Source of the DNA: Paramacrobiotus metropolitanus
Taxonomy: Eukaryota; Tardigrada; Eutardigrada; Parachela; Macrobiotidae
Assembly (NCBI RefSeq): GCF_019649055.1
Contig: NW_026570287.1
Coordinates: forward strand, 740,708-804,707
DNA length: 64,000 bases
Reading direction: 5' to 3'
Below the pieces are notes generated by a model. It saw nothing but the letters and a program-made list of their open reading frames with translations. It was not told the origin of the DNA and did no database searches. Positions within the stretch are counted from its first letter, which is position 1, and the number at the start of each line of letters is the position of its first letter. Position numbers and translations under genes: made by a program. Of this stretch, positions 41,140-51,121 are shown piece by piece.

Positions 41140-44100
41140 TGCTTTTGTTTCTGAATCTCATTCCAGATTTCCCACTGTTCATTCATATTAACATTTGTCG
41201 AGACATCGTAGGTCGCTCTGACATCCTCTGAAACGAACTCAGACGGCTTCGGCGGCGGTGAGTTACTAATCATTTGAGAATTTATTTCCCTTTGCTTCTC
41301 CGCCTGTTTATCTTCATAGGAGGTCGGACACGGGCCGACATTGATAGGCTTCATGCCATCAGCTGGAATAAAGCTACCGTTCTCGAATTCACCTGCGGGA
41401 GCCGGATTGTCCACGGAAAAGGTAACTTTACGTTTCCCTGTAGCTTTCTGTGCGGTCAACTGTTCATTTCTTTTAATCGTTTCAAAATGCCGACGGTCAT
41501 TAATCGAGTTTCGACATACGTCGCAGTTCTTTTCGTACCGTTCAATTTCAATTATACAGTCTGGCCAGTAAAATAACTTCACTAAGTACGGATATAACTT
41601 TTCATGCCGGCCGTACGCTTGCTTATGGATTAGAATTTCGTGAAGGCAGGCTATCAACTTTTGTCGCCATTGATGCGGCACGTAAATTCTCGGGCAAGCA
41701 CCACTATGATCGGGTACTCTGCACAATATACCTTCGCAGATAATAAACCGATTAATCTCGTACTTTGTGAAATTCGTATTAGCATGCGACGGCTTTTTGT
41801 ACATTTTGTACCACATCCGGCTATCAACACACTGCTGCTGAGTTTCGCGCCAAAACTGTGGATCTCTGAAACGTTGTTCCGATGGAAACAATTGTTTATC
41901 CTGTGGCCTATTCATCGGCATCATCCACTTCTTTAACTCTGGATTCCGTGCCATGCAAGAGGGATAATCATGGACTTCGTCAACGTCTCTGCGGTCGCGC
42001 TCAACAGGTATAACATTAAGCAATTTGTTATCCATGCTAAGACATTCGACAACTTTCGCTGATTTCTCTAAAACACCCATATAGAGATACTTCGCCGCAG
42101 GATGTTGCTTTAATACTGCGTCCACCGACGAGATCTGAATCGGAAGTTGCAGGGAGTCGTCACCCCCACGAACTTGACTGGAGCCAGAATTAGGCACAGG
42201 ACTGGCCAATGACGAAGACGAGGTACTCGGGCTGCTTGCCGGTAATGGCTGTAAAACTTTTTCCTTTTTAAATGGCGGCTGGGAAGACGCCTGTTCTCTC
42301 CCCCGCGAACTTGACTGCATACTATTTACAATTGTTTCACCGCCTCCCCCACGAACTTGACTTGGTTCTGGGTTTTTCTCCACTTTAATTTCTTGTTTAA
42401 TTGCAGGACGAACAGGTTCATCCGCAACGGTGGCTGCTCTCGGGAGATATTGACGAATCATCTCCTGTACTACACTACGCACAAACTCTTCATCACGCTG
42501 ATCGGATCCCTTTTTAGTCGGGGCTACCGGAACTGGTGTAGTTTCTTTAGCTTCCGTTTTCACCGGGGCATCAACCGCTTTTGTCACTGGTGGCGACGGG
42601 ACTGGACGCGGCCACTCCTGCTTAGCCTTTTGTAAGTGCAGAATACAAATTTCTGGATCAGCCTTTGCTAGAATTAAATGTGCAGACTCATATGGCACAA
42701 ATTTTGCTTCCTTAGCAACACCAATGCGCTCAGTTAACATCAAGGCGGGGATTGCAGGGGATAGCTTAACTCCCACAGGAATTAACGGATCAAAATCGTG
42801 TGACCTAATGACGTCCGACATCAGGTGAGTTTCACGACGTAAAAATACCGGTGCATTAGGCTGTCTACGCGAGAGACGCCACGTCATGGTGTTCATATCC
42901 AGGATAAAAGGCTTTGTAGCTAAAAAGTCTAAACCTAAAACAACGTGCTCCCTATCGAAAGTGGAACTCACAAGCATCGCGTGCTCAAAGGCCATCCCAA
43001 ATTCGTGGATTGTGACCACTACCGACAACGGCTCAATCAGCTGTCTCCCTTGGTAGGCTGTATGTACAACCCTGCCTTTGATGTGATCAGGACAGCGGTG
43101 AATATTTAATTTTAAATCTTTAGCCATTTTGAGAGACATGACTGAAATGCTAGACCCAGTATCTAGCATGGTTTTCACTTTCTGGTAATTTATGTCAATA
43201 ACAGAATACCATGCCTGGGCATCCAGCGTCGGCAACAAACAAACGTGATCTGCCAACGGATATTGCGAAAAATCCTGTACTTCCATTTTATTGCACTGTG
43301 GCGGCGGCGTGGACAACCCAGCAGGTAAATCCAACTCCATCATATTAATTTGCTGCTGCGGGTTGTTATACCTTGCTAATAATTCTGCAGACGGTTCATA
43401 CTGACGAGGAAGTACAAACTGATTGGTACAACCAGCAGCCGGATGTAAACCATGACAGCGGAAACAAATCTCAACTCCGCGATTTGTTCGCCATTTATCC
43501 TTTAAAATATTTCTTTCGTCAAACGGGGGTTGACTACCGGCCTGCTGATTTTGTCGGTAATTCTGACTATTCTGATTTTGTTGGCGATTATTATTGTTGT
43601 TATAATTGCCACGTCCGCGATAGTTGTTATTATTATTTCGGTAACTTCCACGATTATTACCGCCATCATAATTATTGTTATTCGCAGGGCCATTCTGTTG
43701 GTACTGTGGATCAAAATTCTGTACCGGCTGCTGAAATTGCGGCTGCATAACCGGCATCATTGGATTCATCATTTGAACTGGGACAGGCATAGGAGCCTGC
43801 ATAGGAATTGGCTGCGGAAAAGACTGCGCAAATTGCACCGGGTGTTGTTGCTCAACATATTGTGGCTGTTGAAATACCGGGACAGGGACGAATTGGGGCT
43901 GGGGCACATTCAGGACAGGCTGCACAGGAGCCACCGAATTCTGCGGCTGAGGAATCACTGTCTCCGTGTATGAGCGAGAGAATCCGCCTCGATTATTGCC
44001 GTAATTTCCGCGGCCTCCCCGGTTCGCATAATAATTTCCTCTTTGAGACGAGCCACCACGGCCGCCTCGGTTTTCGTAATTCGAATTATTATAATTGTTA

Positions 44101-47051
44101 TTACCGGCACTTCTTGGTTCTGAAGGAGCGCTTTTCTGTGTTGATTCAGGTGCCTTTTTATCTTTATTCATACGCTTCCATAGCTTCTCACACTCTTGTA
44201 GTTTCTTTTCAAATTCCGCATAATTTTTAGGTGCCGCATTATAAATTTCACGGAACCATGCCGGCCGATGTTCCTGTACGCCATCAAGGAGTGCTTCTAC
44301 CTGCTCTTCGTCAGATGTTTTTAGTTCCTCAAACCATGGGAGGAAACTATCCAGGTAAGCACGAACTGGTTCATAGAACTCCAATTTGCGGTTATTCATT
44401 TTTCGGCGAATATCGGCTTTAGACAAAGAGCCATTAAAGTGCTCTACAATAGCCGGCTTGAAGAAGTCTGACCACGATTTGCCTTTATTGTTCCAGAATT
44501 TTTCAAACCATTGAAAGGACGGACCGGTGAATGCACCGATTACTCTGCGGCATGTTGTTTCGTCATTCCAGTTATTCGTGGCTCTGCATTGTTCGACATT
44601 CATGAGCCATCTTTGAATTTTTTCCGGGTGAGCATCATCAAAGGCAAGTAATTTCATGCCTCCTACTGTTTTATCGCTGTCCTTTTCCACAAATTTCGCT
44701 AAAAGTTCAACAACGCTTTCTTGTGTAAGCGTTGTTCTATCCGAAATTTGGGTCTGTTTATTCAGCCATTCCTCCAGCTGAGGATTTCTGGACATAGACT
44801 CATTGCTGGCCGTGCTACTGGGGCGACGGTGTTCATCCTCCATCAGGGCATCATCCATCAGTTCATTTTCTGTATCGGAACTGTCTCTATTTTCTGTTCC
44901 TCGCATCTGGCGACTAGATTCGTCAGCTGTTCGTTTCAGAATTTGTTGGCGTAAATCTGTTGAGCCATTTTTCCTCTGTTTGGCAGGTGCCGTTTCCCTT
45001 GGAATTTGACTTTCTGACGATGAACGCGGCATGGAATGAGCTTCGGAGAATTCGACTCGCGATTCCTGTCTAGGTCTCCGCAAGATGCCAGCCGGATTAC
45101 TGCCAGTAGCTATAGGCTGATCCACATATGACGAGAAATTTTGGGGATTAAATGGTGTAAAAGCAGGAGGACGTAATACGTCTCCTGTTGCTACCGGCGC
45201 TTCCCTTTGAAAGTATCCTTCCCCGCCGCCAAGAGCAGCATCTGAATTTCGAAGCCGACGAAGTTCGTCATACGCTTGCTTTAGGTCCATTTCCATCTTA
45301 GTAAGTTGGTCTTGTTTTTCATGCCATTCCTTTCGGCATTGCGCATTTTCTTCATACAGCCGATTACACCTTTCAGACTTTTCGTAAGCGTCAGCCTGTG
45401 CTGTATTTTTCGCTTGAATCGCGTTCTCACAATTATCGCATCTTTTGTCCTTTTTCGAATCTTTTAATTCCTTTTGGGCCTTTTGAACATTCTCTCGCTC
45501 TGTGGTTAACAGACCTTGCAATCTTTCAATTTCTTTTTGTGACGAATCATCCTTTTCCTTAGGAATGTGCATCGGGCCGACCGAAGACTTGTTATTCAGC
45601 TGCACTCTCGCTTGTGTGAGTTCACGCTGTAGAGAGTCTTCCGCGTCTTTAGCCCGCTTCTTTTCGGCTTCCAAGTCTTTAGTAAGTTTCGTGGACGAAT
45701 TCTGCTCATCAGTTAGTTTTTTAGTTGTGACATTGTGCGCATCTTTTTCGGCAGACAATTCCCTCAGTGCTTTATTCAATTTTTGGTCTAAATCAGCAAT
45801 TTGTTTTGCCGTATCCGGTGTTGGATGAGCACTGAGGCCATCAATCGTAGCTTTCGCGTTTGAAAGATCTCTCTGAGCATCTTCCAACTGTTTTTCAAAA
45901 TTACGATTCGTGTCTTTTAAAGTATCGCGCTCATCTTGCATTGCATTAAATGCGGCCTCCGCATTTCTGTTGGCTTGTCTTAGACTGTGCAGATTATCAT
46001 TCGCAATACGTATTTCGTTAGCCAATCTATCATTTTCTATTTGTTCATTTTCGAATTTAACACGCATCTCATTGAAATCGTTTTGGAATTTCAATTTTTC
46101 GTTTCGTTCCGCATCTACACGAGCGTCTAAAGACATTGTATTACCCATTTCATCTACTTTTGTTTTTGTAGATGCGATGAGCGTGCGGAGACTTTGTATC
46201 AATACGGGCATAGTTTGCCGAACTATCAAGCCCACGTCCTGGTCAGTTTCTGCCGCAGCTAACTGCTCATCGACTTCCCTAGCTTGAGTAAGAAAGTCTT
46301 CATCTGGTTGTTCAAAATCTTTTTCTGACACAAAACTATGTAATTTTAATTGTGCCGGATGGAATGTCATTGTTCCACCACGAATGCTTTTACTTGCTCT
46401 TGTTTCAGATCCCTCAGAAATATCCGCTTTATCCGCAGCCGACAATGCTATCAAGTTGTTGTCCGACTGGGACGACTGGGGTTCTGTCTGGCTCTCAGCC
46501 ACGCTTGGAGTCTCCGATATAGGTTCGTCCAATATCGCAGCAGACGCCTGGGCTTGAATTCTTTCCTTGGCACCGCGCGTGACGCGCTCATTCGCTGCCT
46601 GTTTTTTTGGAGTTTTTCCAGTTGCTTTAGACGCTGTAAGTGCGGCTTGGGCCGCCTCTCTTCGTCTATTCAAATCTTCCGTGTATTCTGGCAGCCACCT
46701 GTTTGCATCCTGCACAGCCGCTTTAAACTGCTCATCAGTGATGTCCAGGTAAGCTTCAGGGATACATCCCTCGTACTCAATCCAGGGTTTAAAATGTGCT
46801 GGTAATCTCGTTTTGGAGTTTAAGTACCGCCTGATTTCCTGGTAATCAATCCATGACTTTCCACAGAATGCATCTTGTGCTTCTGGTGGTTCAACGTTAA
46901 GAGCAAAGTACATCAAATTCAACGGAATTTCTTTTGCGTTAAATTTGAACCTTGTCTGAGCTCTCGACCCATCGTACGCCCCAATAATCACTTTGTTGTC
47001 TGGAATTTTACGCGGTGGTGGGCGATTTCTAGGAATCGAACCACCCGACAT
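41136..47051 (-). CDS. gag: Giant Gag with coiled coil, capsid, zinc knuckle and aspartic protease
   Basis: 1971 aa from ATG at 47051, far longer than typical Ty3/gypsy Gag. In order: basic N-terminal region; long coiled coil at about 300-600; capsid-like domain at about 780-960 (KIQRWLMNVEQC, FQWFEKFW, ADIRRKMNNRK); Asn/Gln/Gly-rich low-complexity region at about 975-1180 with RGG motifs; zinc knuckle CFRCHGLHPAAGC near 1194-1206, spaced CX2CX3HX4C rather than the usual CX2CX4HX4C; retropepsin with LDTGSS near 1296 and VLGLDFL near 1374; a Ser/Pro-rich linker; and a terminal H2C2-like module at about 1798-1847 (LHEILIH ... CDVC). Ends in TGA overlapping the pol frame. Confidence 0.9.
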   Translation of the reverse strand: MSGGSIPRNRPPPRKIPDNKVIIGAYDGSRAQTRFKFNAKEIPLNLMYFALNVEPPEAQDAFCGKSWIDYQEIRRYLNSKTRLPAHFKPWIEYEGCIPEAYLDITDEQFKAAVQDANRWLPEYTEDLNRRREAAQAALTASKATGKTPKKQAANERVTRGAKERIQAQASAAILDEPISETPSVAESQTEPQSSQSDNNLIALSAADKADISEGSETRASKSIRGGTMTFHPAQLKLHSFVSEKDFEQPDEDFLTQAREVDEQLAAAETDQDVGLIVRQTMPVLIQSLRTLIASTKTKVDEMGNTMSLDARVDAERNEKLKFQNDFNEMRVKFENEQIENDRLANEIRIANDNLHSLRQANRNAEAAFNAMQDERDTLKDTNRNFEKQLEDAQRDLSNAKATIDGLSAHPTPDTAKQIADLDQKLNKALRELSAEKDAHNVTTKKLTDEQNSSTKLTKDLEAEKKRAKDAEDSLQRELTQARVQLNNKSSVGPMHIPKEKDDSSQKEIERLQGLLTTERENVQKAQKELKDSKKDKRCDNCENAIQAKNTAQADAYEKSERCNRLYEENAQCRKEWHEKQDQLTKMEMDLKQAYDELRRLRNSDAALGGGEGYFQREAPVATGDVLRPPAFTPFNPQNFSSYVDQPIATGSNPAGILRRPRQESRVEFSEAHSMPRSSSESQIPRETAPAKQRKNGSTDLRQQILKRTADESSRQMRGTENRDSSDTENELMDDALMEDEHRRPSSTASNESMSRNPQLEEWLNKQTQISDRTTLTQESVVELLAKFVEKDSDKTVGGMKLLAFDDAHPEKIQRWLMNVEQCRATNNWNDETTCRRVIGAFTGPSFQWFEKFWNNKGKSWSDFFKPAIVEHFNGSLSKADIRRKMNNRKLEFYEPVRAYLDSFLPWFEELKTSDEEQVEALLDGVQEHRPAWFREIYNAAPKNYAEFEKKLQECEKLWKRMNKDKKAPESTQKSAPSEPRSAGNNNYNNSNYENRGGRGGSSQRGNYYANRGGRGNYGNNRGGFSRSYTETVIPQPQNSVAPVQPVLNVPQPQFVPVPVFQQPQYVEQQHPVQFAQSFPQPIPMQAPMPVPVQMMNPMMPVMQPQFQQPVQNFDPQYQQNGPANNNNYDGGNNRGSYRNNNNNYRGRGNYNNNNNRQQNQNSQNYRQNQQAGSQPPFDERNILKDKWRTNRGVEICFRCHGLHPAAGCTNQFVLPRQYEPSAELLARYNNPQQQINMMELDLPAGLSTPPPQCNKMEVQDFSQYPLADHVCLLPTLDAQAWYSVIDINYQKVKTMLDTGSSISVMSLKMAKDLKLNIHRCPDHIKGRVVHTAYQGRQLIEPLSVVVTIHEFGMAFEHAMLVSSTFDREHVVLGLDFLATKPFILDMNTMTWRLSRRQPNAPVFLRRETHLMSDVIRSHDFDPLIPVGVKLSPAIPALMLTERIGVAKEAKFVPYESAHLILAKADPEICILHLQKAKQEWPRPVPSPPVTKAVDAPVKTEAKETTPVPVAPTKKGSDQRDEEFVRSVVQEMIRQYLPRAATVADEPVRPAIKQEIKVEKNPEPSQVRGGGGETIVNSMQSSSRGREQASSQPPFKKEKVLQPLPASSPSTSSSSLASPVPNSGSSQVRGGDDSLQLPIQISSVDAVLKQHPAAKYLYMGVLEKSAKVVECLSMDNKLLNVIPVERDRRDVDEVHDYPSCMARNPELKKWMMPMNRPQDKQLFPSEQRFRDPQFWRETQQQCVDSRMWYKMYKKPSHANTNFTKYEINRFIICEGILCRVPDHSGACPRIYVPHQWRQKLIACLHEILIHKQAYGRHEKLYPYLVKLFYWPDCIIEIERYEKNCDVCRNSINDRRHFETIKRNEQLTAQKATGKRKVTFSVDNPAPAGEFENGSFIPADGMKPINVGPCPTSYEDKQAEKQREINSQMISNSPPPKPSEFVSEDVRATYDVSTNVNMNEQWEIWNEIQKQKH

Positions 47052-47840
47052 TTTGCTTTTATTTTAAATAACCTTTGCGGCTATTTGAAATAATACTTAC
47101 AGTAGCGATTGTGCTACTGCTTCCGAAATTGCAATTGTGCAATTACTACTACGTCACTTCCCAATCCTCCTTTTAGGTTTGAATTGTTCAGTGATAGTTT
47201 ACTGACAGTCGACCTTTGCGGTTTCGACTGTAACAAATTCCTAAAATTACACTGCTGCACTTTGCGTGCTGCCGTAATTTTAAGATTCACAGGTCAATCA
47301 CCGTTTGCCGGTGTTTACCTTTTTCACTGTCAACTCTCTCTAGCTGCTGATTTTGGCTACCGCTTGCGGCTTGCCTTTATCAGTCTAGCTGGAGATCGTT
47401 ATCTCACCTGGCCCCTGACAATGGCTCGGTAGTCACTATCTGATTTGTCTGCAGGCCAGGTACACTGACACTGCAGATTACGCTTTATTCACCGAGGTTA
47501 CTGCTTTGCGCAGACAACCCGGAAATTACCCACACAGTACTAGTTTATTTAGCACAGCCGACCTTTAAGGTTTTGACTGCTTAATTCCTACGGTCCAATT
47601 TAAATTAAGTGATTAATTTAATTGGCGAGGAAGCTCACCAGTGAGGAAGCTCACAATTGCGAGGAAGCTTGCTGAAAATAAATTAAACTAGGCCAGATCC
47701 GGAACGCTGACCTCCTTCGGCGTACCTTTGCGGTTCGACGCCTTTCTGTACGGACCACTTTTACAAATAAATTACCATCAGACTTTCCACCAATAATTTT
47801 CTGTTACATCGGGAAAATTAAAAGACACCGGTGGGCGCCA
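47052..47840 (-). other. 5' leader and primer-binding site of the LTR element
   Basis: Directly inside the 5' LTR (sense) is TGGCGCCCACCGGTG, which begins like a tRNA-complementary primer site; the first eight bases match those used with tRNA-Lys primers, the rest do not. The leader contains several related copies of ACCTTTGCGGTTYGAC-like text (near 47214, 47566 and 47723) and GAGGAAGCT repeats at 47627-47670. Confidence 0.6.
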
Positions 47841-48417
47841 TGTCGTGTATAAGCGTTCACGCCGTTTAAGGCTCCATGAACAGTCTTTACTCTTCCACGC
47901 CTGTAATTGTCAGTCGGTAGGCACTCGTACTCTCAAACTGTAACAGAAGAACTAAGGTGGAAATGGTACGAACGATTCAGGAACACGAGAAGATCAGGAA
48001 TCCCTCAGGAACGAGCTAACCACAACTTCCGGTCGTAAGTCCTGTGAGGATCGGCAAGAGCTAGGACGATTGTGTCACGAGCAAACCTGTATACTAAGCG
48101 ATAATCCGGGAACGACTATGCACTTCCGTAGGAACAAGTATTGCTGTCTCTTTATCCAATACACATCACAGTTCACAACGCTAGGAAATTGTAATTAGAA
48201 AGCAGTCTCAGAAGTAAATCTCAGACTACTGATACCGATATTAGGCATCACAAGAACTTATATAGACTTCGCGTTATGACATCATATACATCGCTAGTAA
48301 AAGAGAACAGCAAATCATAGAAGAGATTGACTAGATTATCCGTTGTGTTGCAGGTGGAAGGCGGACAGTCAGCATCCAGTTCGTACATCCGGCGTATGAT
48401 CCTACTCCCATACGTCA
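47841..48417 (-). repeat. 5' LTR (right copy)
   Basis: 577 bp, two differences from the left copy. The TATA-like CTATATAAG (minus strand, about 48257-48265) sits roughly 150 nt from the LTR start in the sense direction and is the likely promoter core. Confidence 0.93.
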
Positions 48418-48421
48418 GTAT
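48418..48421. repeat. Target-site duplication (right), GTAT
   Basis: Matches 24672-24675 on the other side of the LTR element. Confidence 0.85.
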
Positions 48422-49316
48422 GGTCAGCTATTGCACATTCTCGGCACAGCGAGAGATGCGCGCGAAGCGGGCGGCGTGCTATACATCGGTCCAGCAGGTT
48501 TCTGTCTAATCTGTTCCATTCATCATGGTTTGAGTCACGAATGCGGCCGGCACGAAATGTCTTGTCATACTCGAGCCATACAACTGGTGAATAAACTCCC
48601 GCCAACTCGGTGATGATAGTATGATAGGAATCCAAAGGGTACTGCAGTACCGGATGGTAAAAACTTCGTACACGGCGAAAAACAATAAAGGCTTCATTCC
48701 ACAGAGTAAAAGATGTGATCGTGACTTTTTTGGGCTTTGAGTCCGAAAGAACGAAATTGCCATCCCTGATCTCAAATTTCGCTTCGCCTTGAATCGGGGA
48801 CATGATGCTATTCGTTCGTAACAGCTTATCCAAATCGATGTTGATCGTGAGGTCAAACAACTCCTCCAGACACTTCTCGCTAACATAGGGAAACCCAGCT
48901 GGCAGTGGTGGAGGTTTTTTACTGGTACCGCTCCCCGTGCTCGTAGATGGGACTGGCTGAGCATCATTGACCTTCTGAGTTAAGTGGGTGAGCTGATTTT
49001 GCTGGTTCATCATCAACTGGAGAATCATGGCCATTTCTGTAGGCTGCGACGACGGCGGAACGGTACTCGAAGCAGGCGGGATATGAATCACATCCCGATC
49101 CTTGCTAGCGACCAGAGACTGCAAATGCTGTTGAGCAGCTGCAATCCGAGCGTCGAGATCACCTGAAGGTTCCGCTGTTACCGTGGGGGAACTATTCGTG
49201 GGTGGATTATCGGAGATGGGATTGCCAATTGCCCGTCGGCGACCACGAGCAGGCCGCTTTGTTGGTGGCAGAGGCGCGGTGGACCTTCTTGTAGTTCCCC
49301 TACCTCTTCCGGACAT
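48418..49316 (-). pseudogene. CCCH-finger gag-like ORF, 5' half, cut by the LTR element
   Basis: About 300 aa from ATG at 49316 (MSGRGRGTTRRS), basic and Pro/Ser-rich at first, then a helical gag-like body (LTHLTQKVNDAQ, ECAIADHT just before the break). The frame stops being native at the LTR boundary. Its continuation with the CCCH finger lies 23.7 kb away at 24675-24422. Probable ORF1/gag of a DIRS-like or related retroelement; identity is inferred from the finger only. Confidence 0.7.
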
Positions 49317-50298
49317 AATGATGCATAAAAATGTATGCAGTACAATGAGATTAATCAACGATATGCAAATTATAATGAGTAAAATGCAAAAACACGGCAA
49401 AAACACATTCACTGAACAGCTTCTAAATTCCAGTCCGCGTGCAAACGACAAAATGCCAGACACAGATCGTACCACACAACCAGTATGCTGTCTAACGCAG
49501 GTAAATGGAACAGCTCTAACGCTGCATATAGTGGATAAAGCAGGCGTTCCGTGTGCAACAGGTAAACTTCACATTCCAGGCAACCAACGGAAGGCGATAG
49601 GTGATCCGAACAAAGGCTATTGTTCGTGAGCCGCAGTATGAGAGATCAGCCGTGCCGGCGTTTCTCTCACGTCGTTAAAACAAGTTAGCGACTAAACGCT
49701 AACTTCAATTAATTTTGTACAATCAAATTGTCGTAGACCTAGCATATTAGTTAATTACAATGCTGTTTTTTATGTTTTAGGACAACCGACCCCACAGTTT
49801 CAAGAACAGTTGGTTGCGTTTGCTGTTATCGGAAACTGTTACCTATAAAGAAACGCATTTTGAGGACCCCTGATCATAGATTTCAGCGGACAGGGAGCCA
49901 AGAGCTTTGTCAAAATGCTTTTGTTGCGGTTATTAGTAAAGAAGCGGTCAATGTGGCAGTACATAAATGTTACAATCCCACCAACACTTATAAATGTGAC
50001 TATTTCAGATTAAATCATTTTTACAAAGCATTGTACACAATCAAACTGCAAGTGTGGCAATCCCGGGACTAATATGCCGATTAATCCAACAAATTATATC
50101 CCGTAGCATATGGCAGAACCGTGCAGGGACCGTTAACACACTCCCCAAACCTCAACATCTGTCGGTAACAGTATTCTGTATTGGTCGTACATTCGGTGTC
50201 AGTTGCTTTAGTCATTTTGACGGATGGCCGGCTGTCATCTGTCACTACTATGATACTATCGCTTGGGGCAGTGTGACCGGTCCATTGGTGACCAATGA
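49317..50298. other. Upstream of the split gag-like ORF; unresolved
   Basis: Probably includes the 5' UTR of the disrupted element. A minus-strand Cys-containing frame at 50081-50380 (TECTTNTEYCYRQ, ECVNGPC) could be an exon of a secreted protein but lacks a start or clear splice context. Confidence 0.3.
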
Positions 50299-50998
50299 AA
50301 TAGATATGGTGACCACTCCGTAGAGTCCGTACACACCCTTTCACACTGCCTTTCATTCCGTGCTCAACCTTTTCGGGCACTACCTTTCACTGCGTGCACA
50401 ACCTTTGACACTACCATTCACTCGGTACACTGCCAATCCAAGCTACCGTAAAAAAGTCTTATTAAACTATCCGTAAAAGTCTTCTTAAACATTTACTGCA
50501 ATCAGTCCTATTAAGTTCTTTGATAACTGTTATGTGTAGAAGTACATATGGTAATTTTAAAGTATTTTCTCTAAAACTTTTGCACTATGTCCAGCTATGA
50601 AATCGAAGATTGTGATTGTAATAGTGTGGATTCTAATCCTCATTTTTCGAAATTTCAAGGCGCGCAGTTAAAAACGTTCAGTCAGTTTAAAAAAGATTTC
50701 GATGAACATCGGAGGACACCCTTCACCCTGTTTGCCATCGAGAAAAGCATAAACTTAAAGAGGCTCCAAAACACGAAAAAAGCTTTACCGGGAATTCGAT
50801 TTTGTAACTGCCGATGATGCTTTGAAATATGTTAACGAAAAACGGCAGTACCAGAAGTAACTTTGCTGTGAAAAAATTATAAAAAAAGTACTTAAAGGTA
50901 GTGCAAATGGTTGTGCACGGAATGAAAGGTAGTGCAAAGTTTGTGTACGGAGTAAAAGGGTGTGAAAGGGTGTGTACGGAGTGGTCACCAATAGATAT
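50299..50998. mobile_element. Short Mutator-like transposon with 9-bp target duplication
   Basis: Element body 50308-50989 (682 bp), flanked by AATAGATAT at 50299-50307 and 50990-50998. Ends are inverted repeats beginning GGTGACCACTCCGTA and extending imperfectly for about 100 bp (left to about 50425, right from about 50890); the left arm carries a 9-bp internal duplication. Inside is a fragment resembling the N-terminus of MULE/ZSWIM-type proteins. A 9-bp duplication with long inverted ends is characteristic of Mutator-like elements. Confidence 0.8.
50587..50871 (+). pseudogene. Degenerate MULE/ZSWIM-like N-terminal fragment
   Basis: Starts at ATG 50587 (MSSYEIEDCDC). The segment LKTFSQFKKDFDEHRR then FTLFAIEKS resembles the N-terminal domain preceding MULE transposases and ZSWIM proteins. 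A frame change near 50770-50785 moves the coding character into another frame (ending YVNEKRQYQK, stop near 50859). No DDE or SWIM part remains, so the element is non-autonomous. Confidence 0.5.
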
Positions 50999-51121
50999 TC
51001 GTTTTTGTGCGTTATACAGTAACGAATTCATAATGTCGATATTTCACATAACTGCTCTTTATCATTGCTTTTTTTTATTTCACGATTACCAATGATTTAA
51101 ATAAAATATAATTCGCAGTTT

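Larger units (their letters stand above)
24676..48417 (-). mobile_element. Giant (23.7 kb) Ty3/gypsy-type LTR retrotransposon with accessory genes
   Basis: Complete element bounded by two 577-bp LTRs and a 4-bp duplication. Sense strand is minus, so the 5' LTR is the right-hand copy. Order in the sense direction: 5' LTR, TGG-starting primer site, about 790-bp leader, gag-protease, pol, accessory ORFs A, B and C, an array of eight tRNA-like units, an antisense spliced gene, spliced ORF E, RGG ORF F, purine tract GTGGGGG, 3' LTR. The only LTR differences seen are A/G at about 24720/47883 and C/T at about 25157/48320, so insertion is recent. Integrase lies after RT-RNase H, the Ty3/gypsy order. 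No env-like membrane protein was found. At 23.7 kb it is among the largest LTR elements; Ogre of plants and Burro of planarians are known precedents for size. Confidence 0.93.

Noticed and set aside
43373-44230. Several plus-strand ORFs of 100-150 aa opposite gag
   Set aside because: They are reverse-strand shadows of the Asn/Gln-rich Gag coding sequence (runs of Ile/Val/Tyr), not genes.
24676-48417. Retroviral envelope or errantivirus identity
   Set aside because: No ORF in the element has a signal peptide, fusion peptide or transmembrane anchor; the accessory proteins are soluble and disordered.
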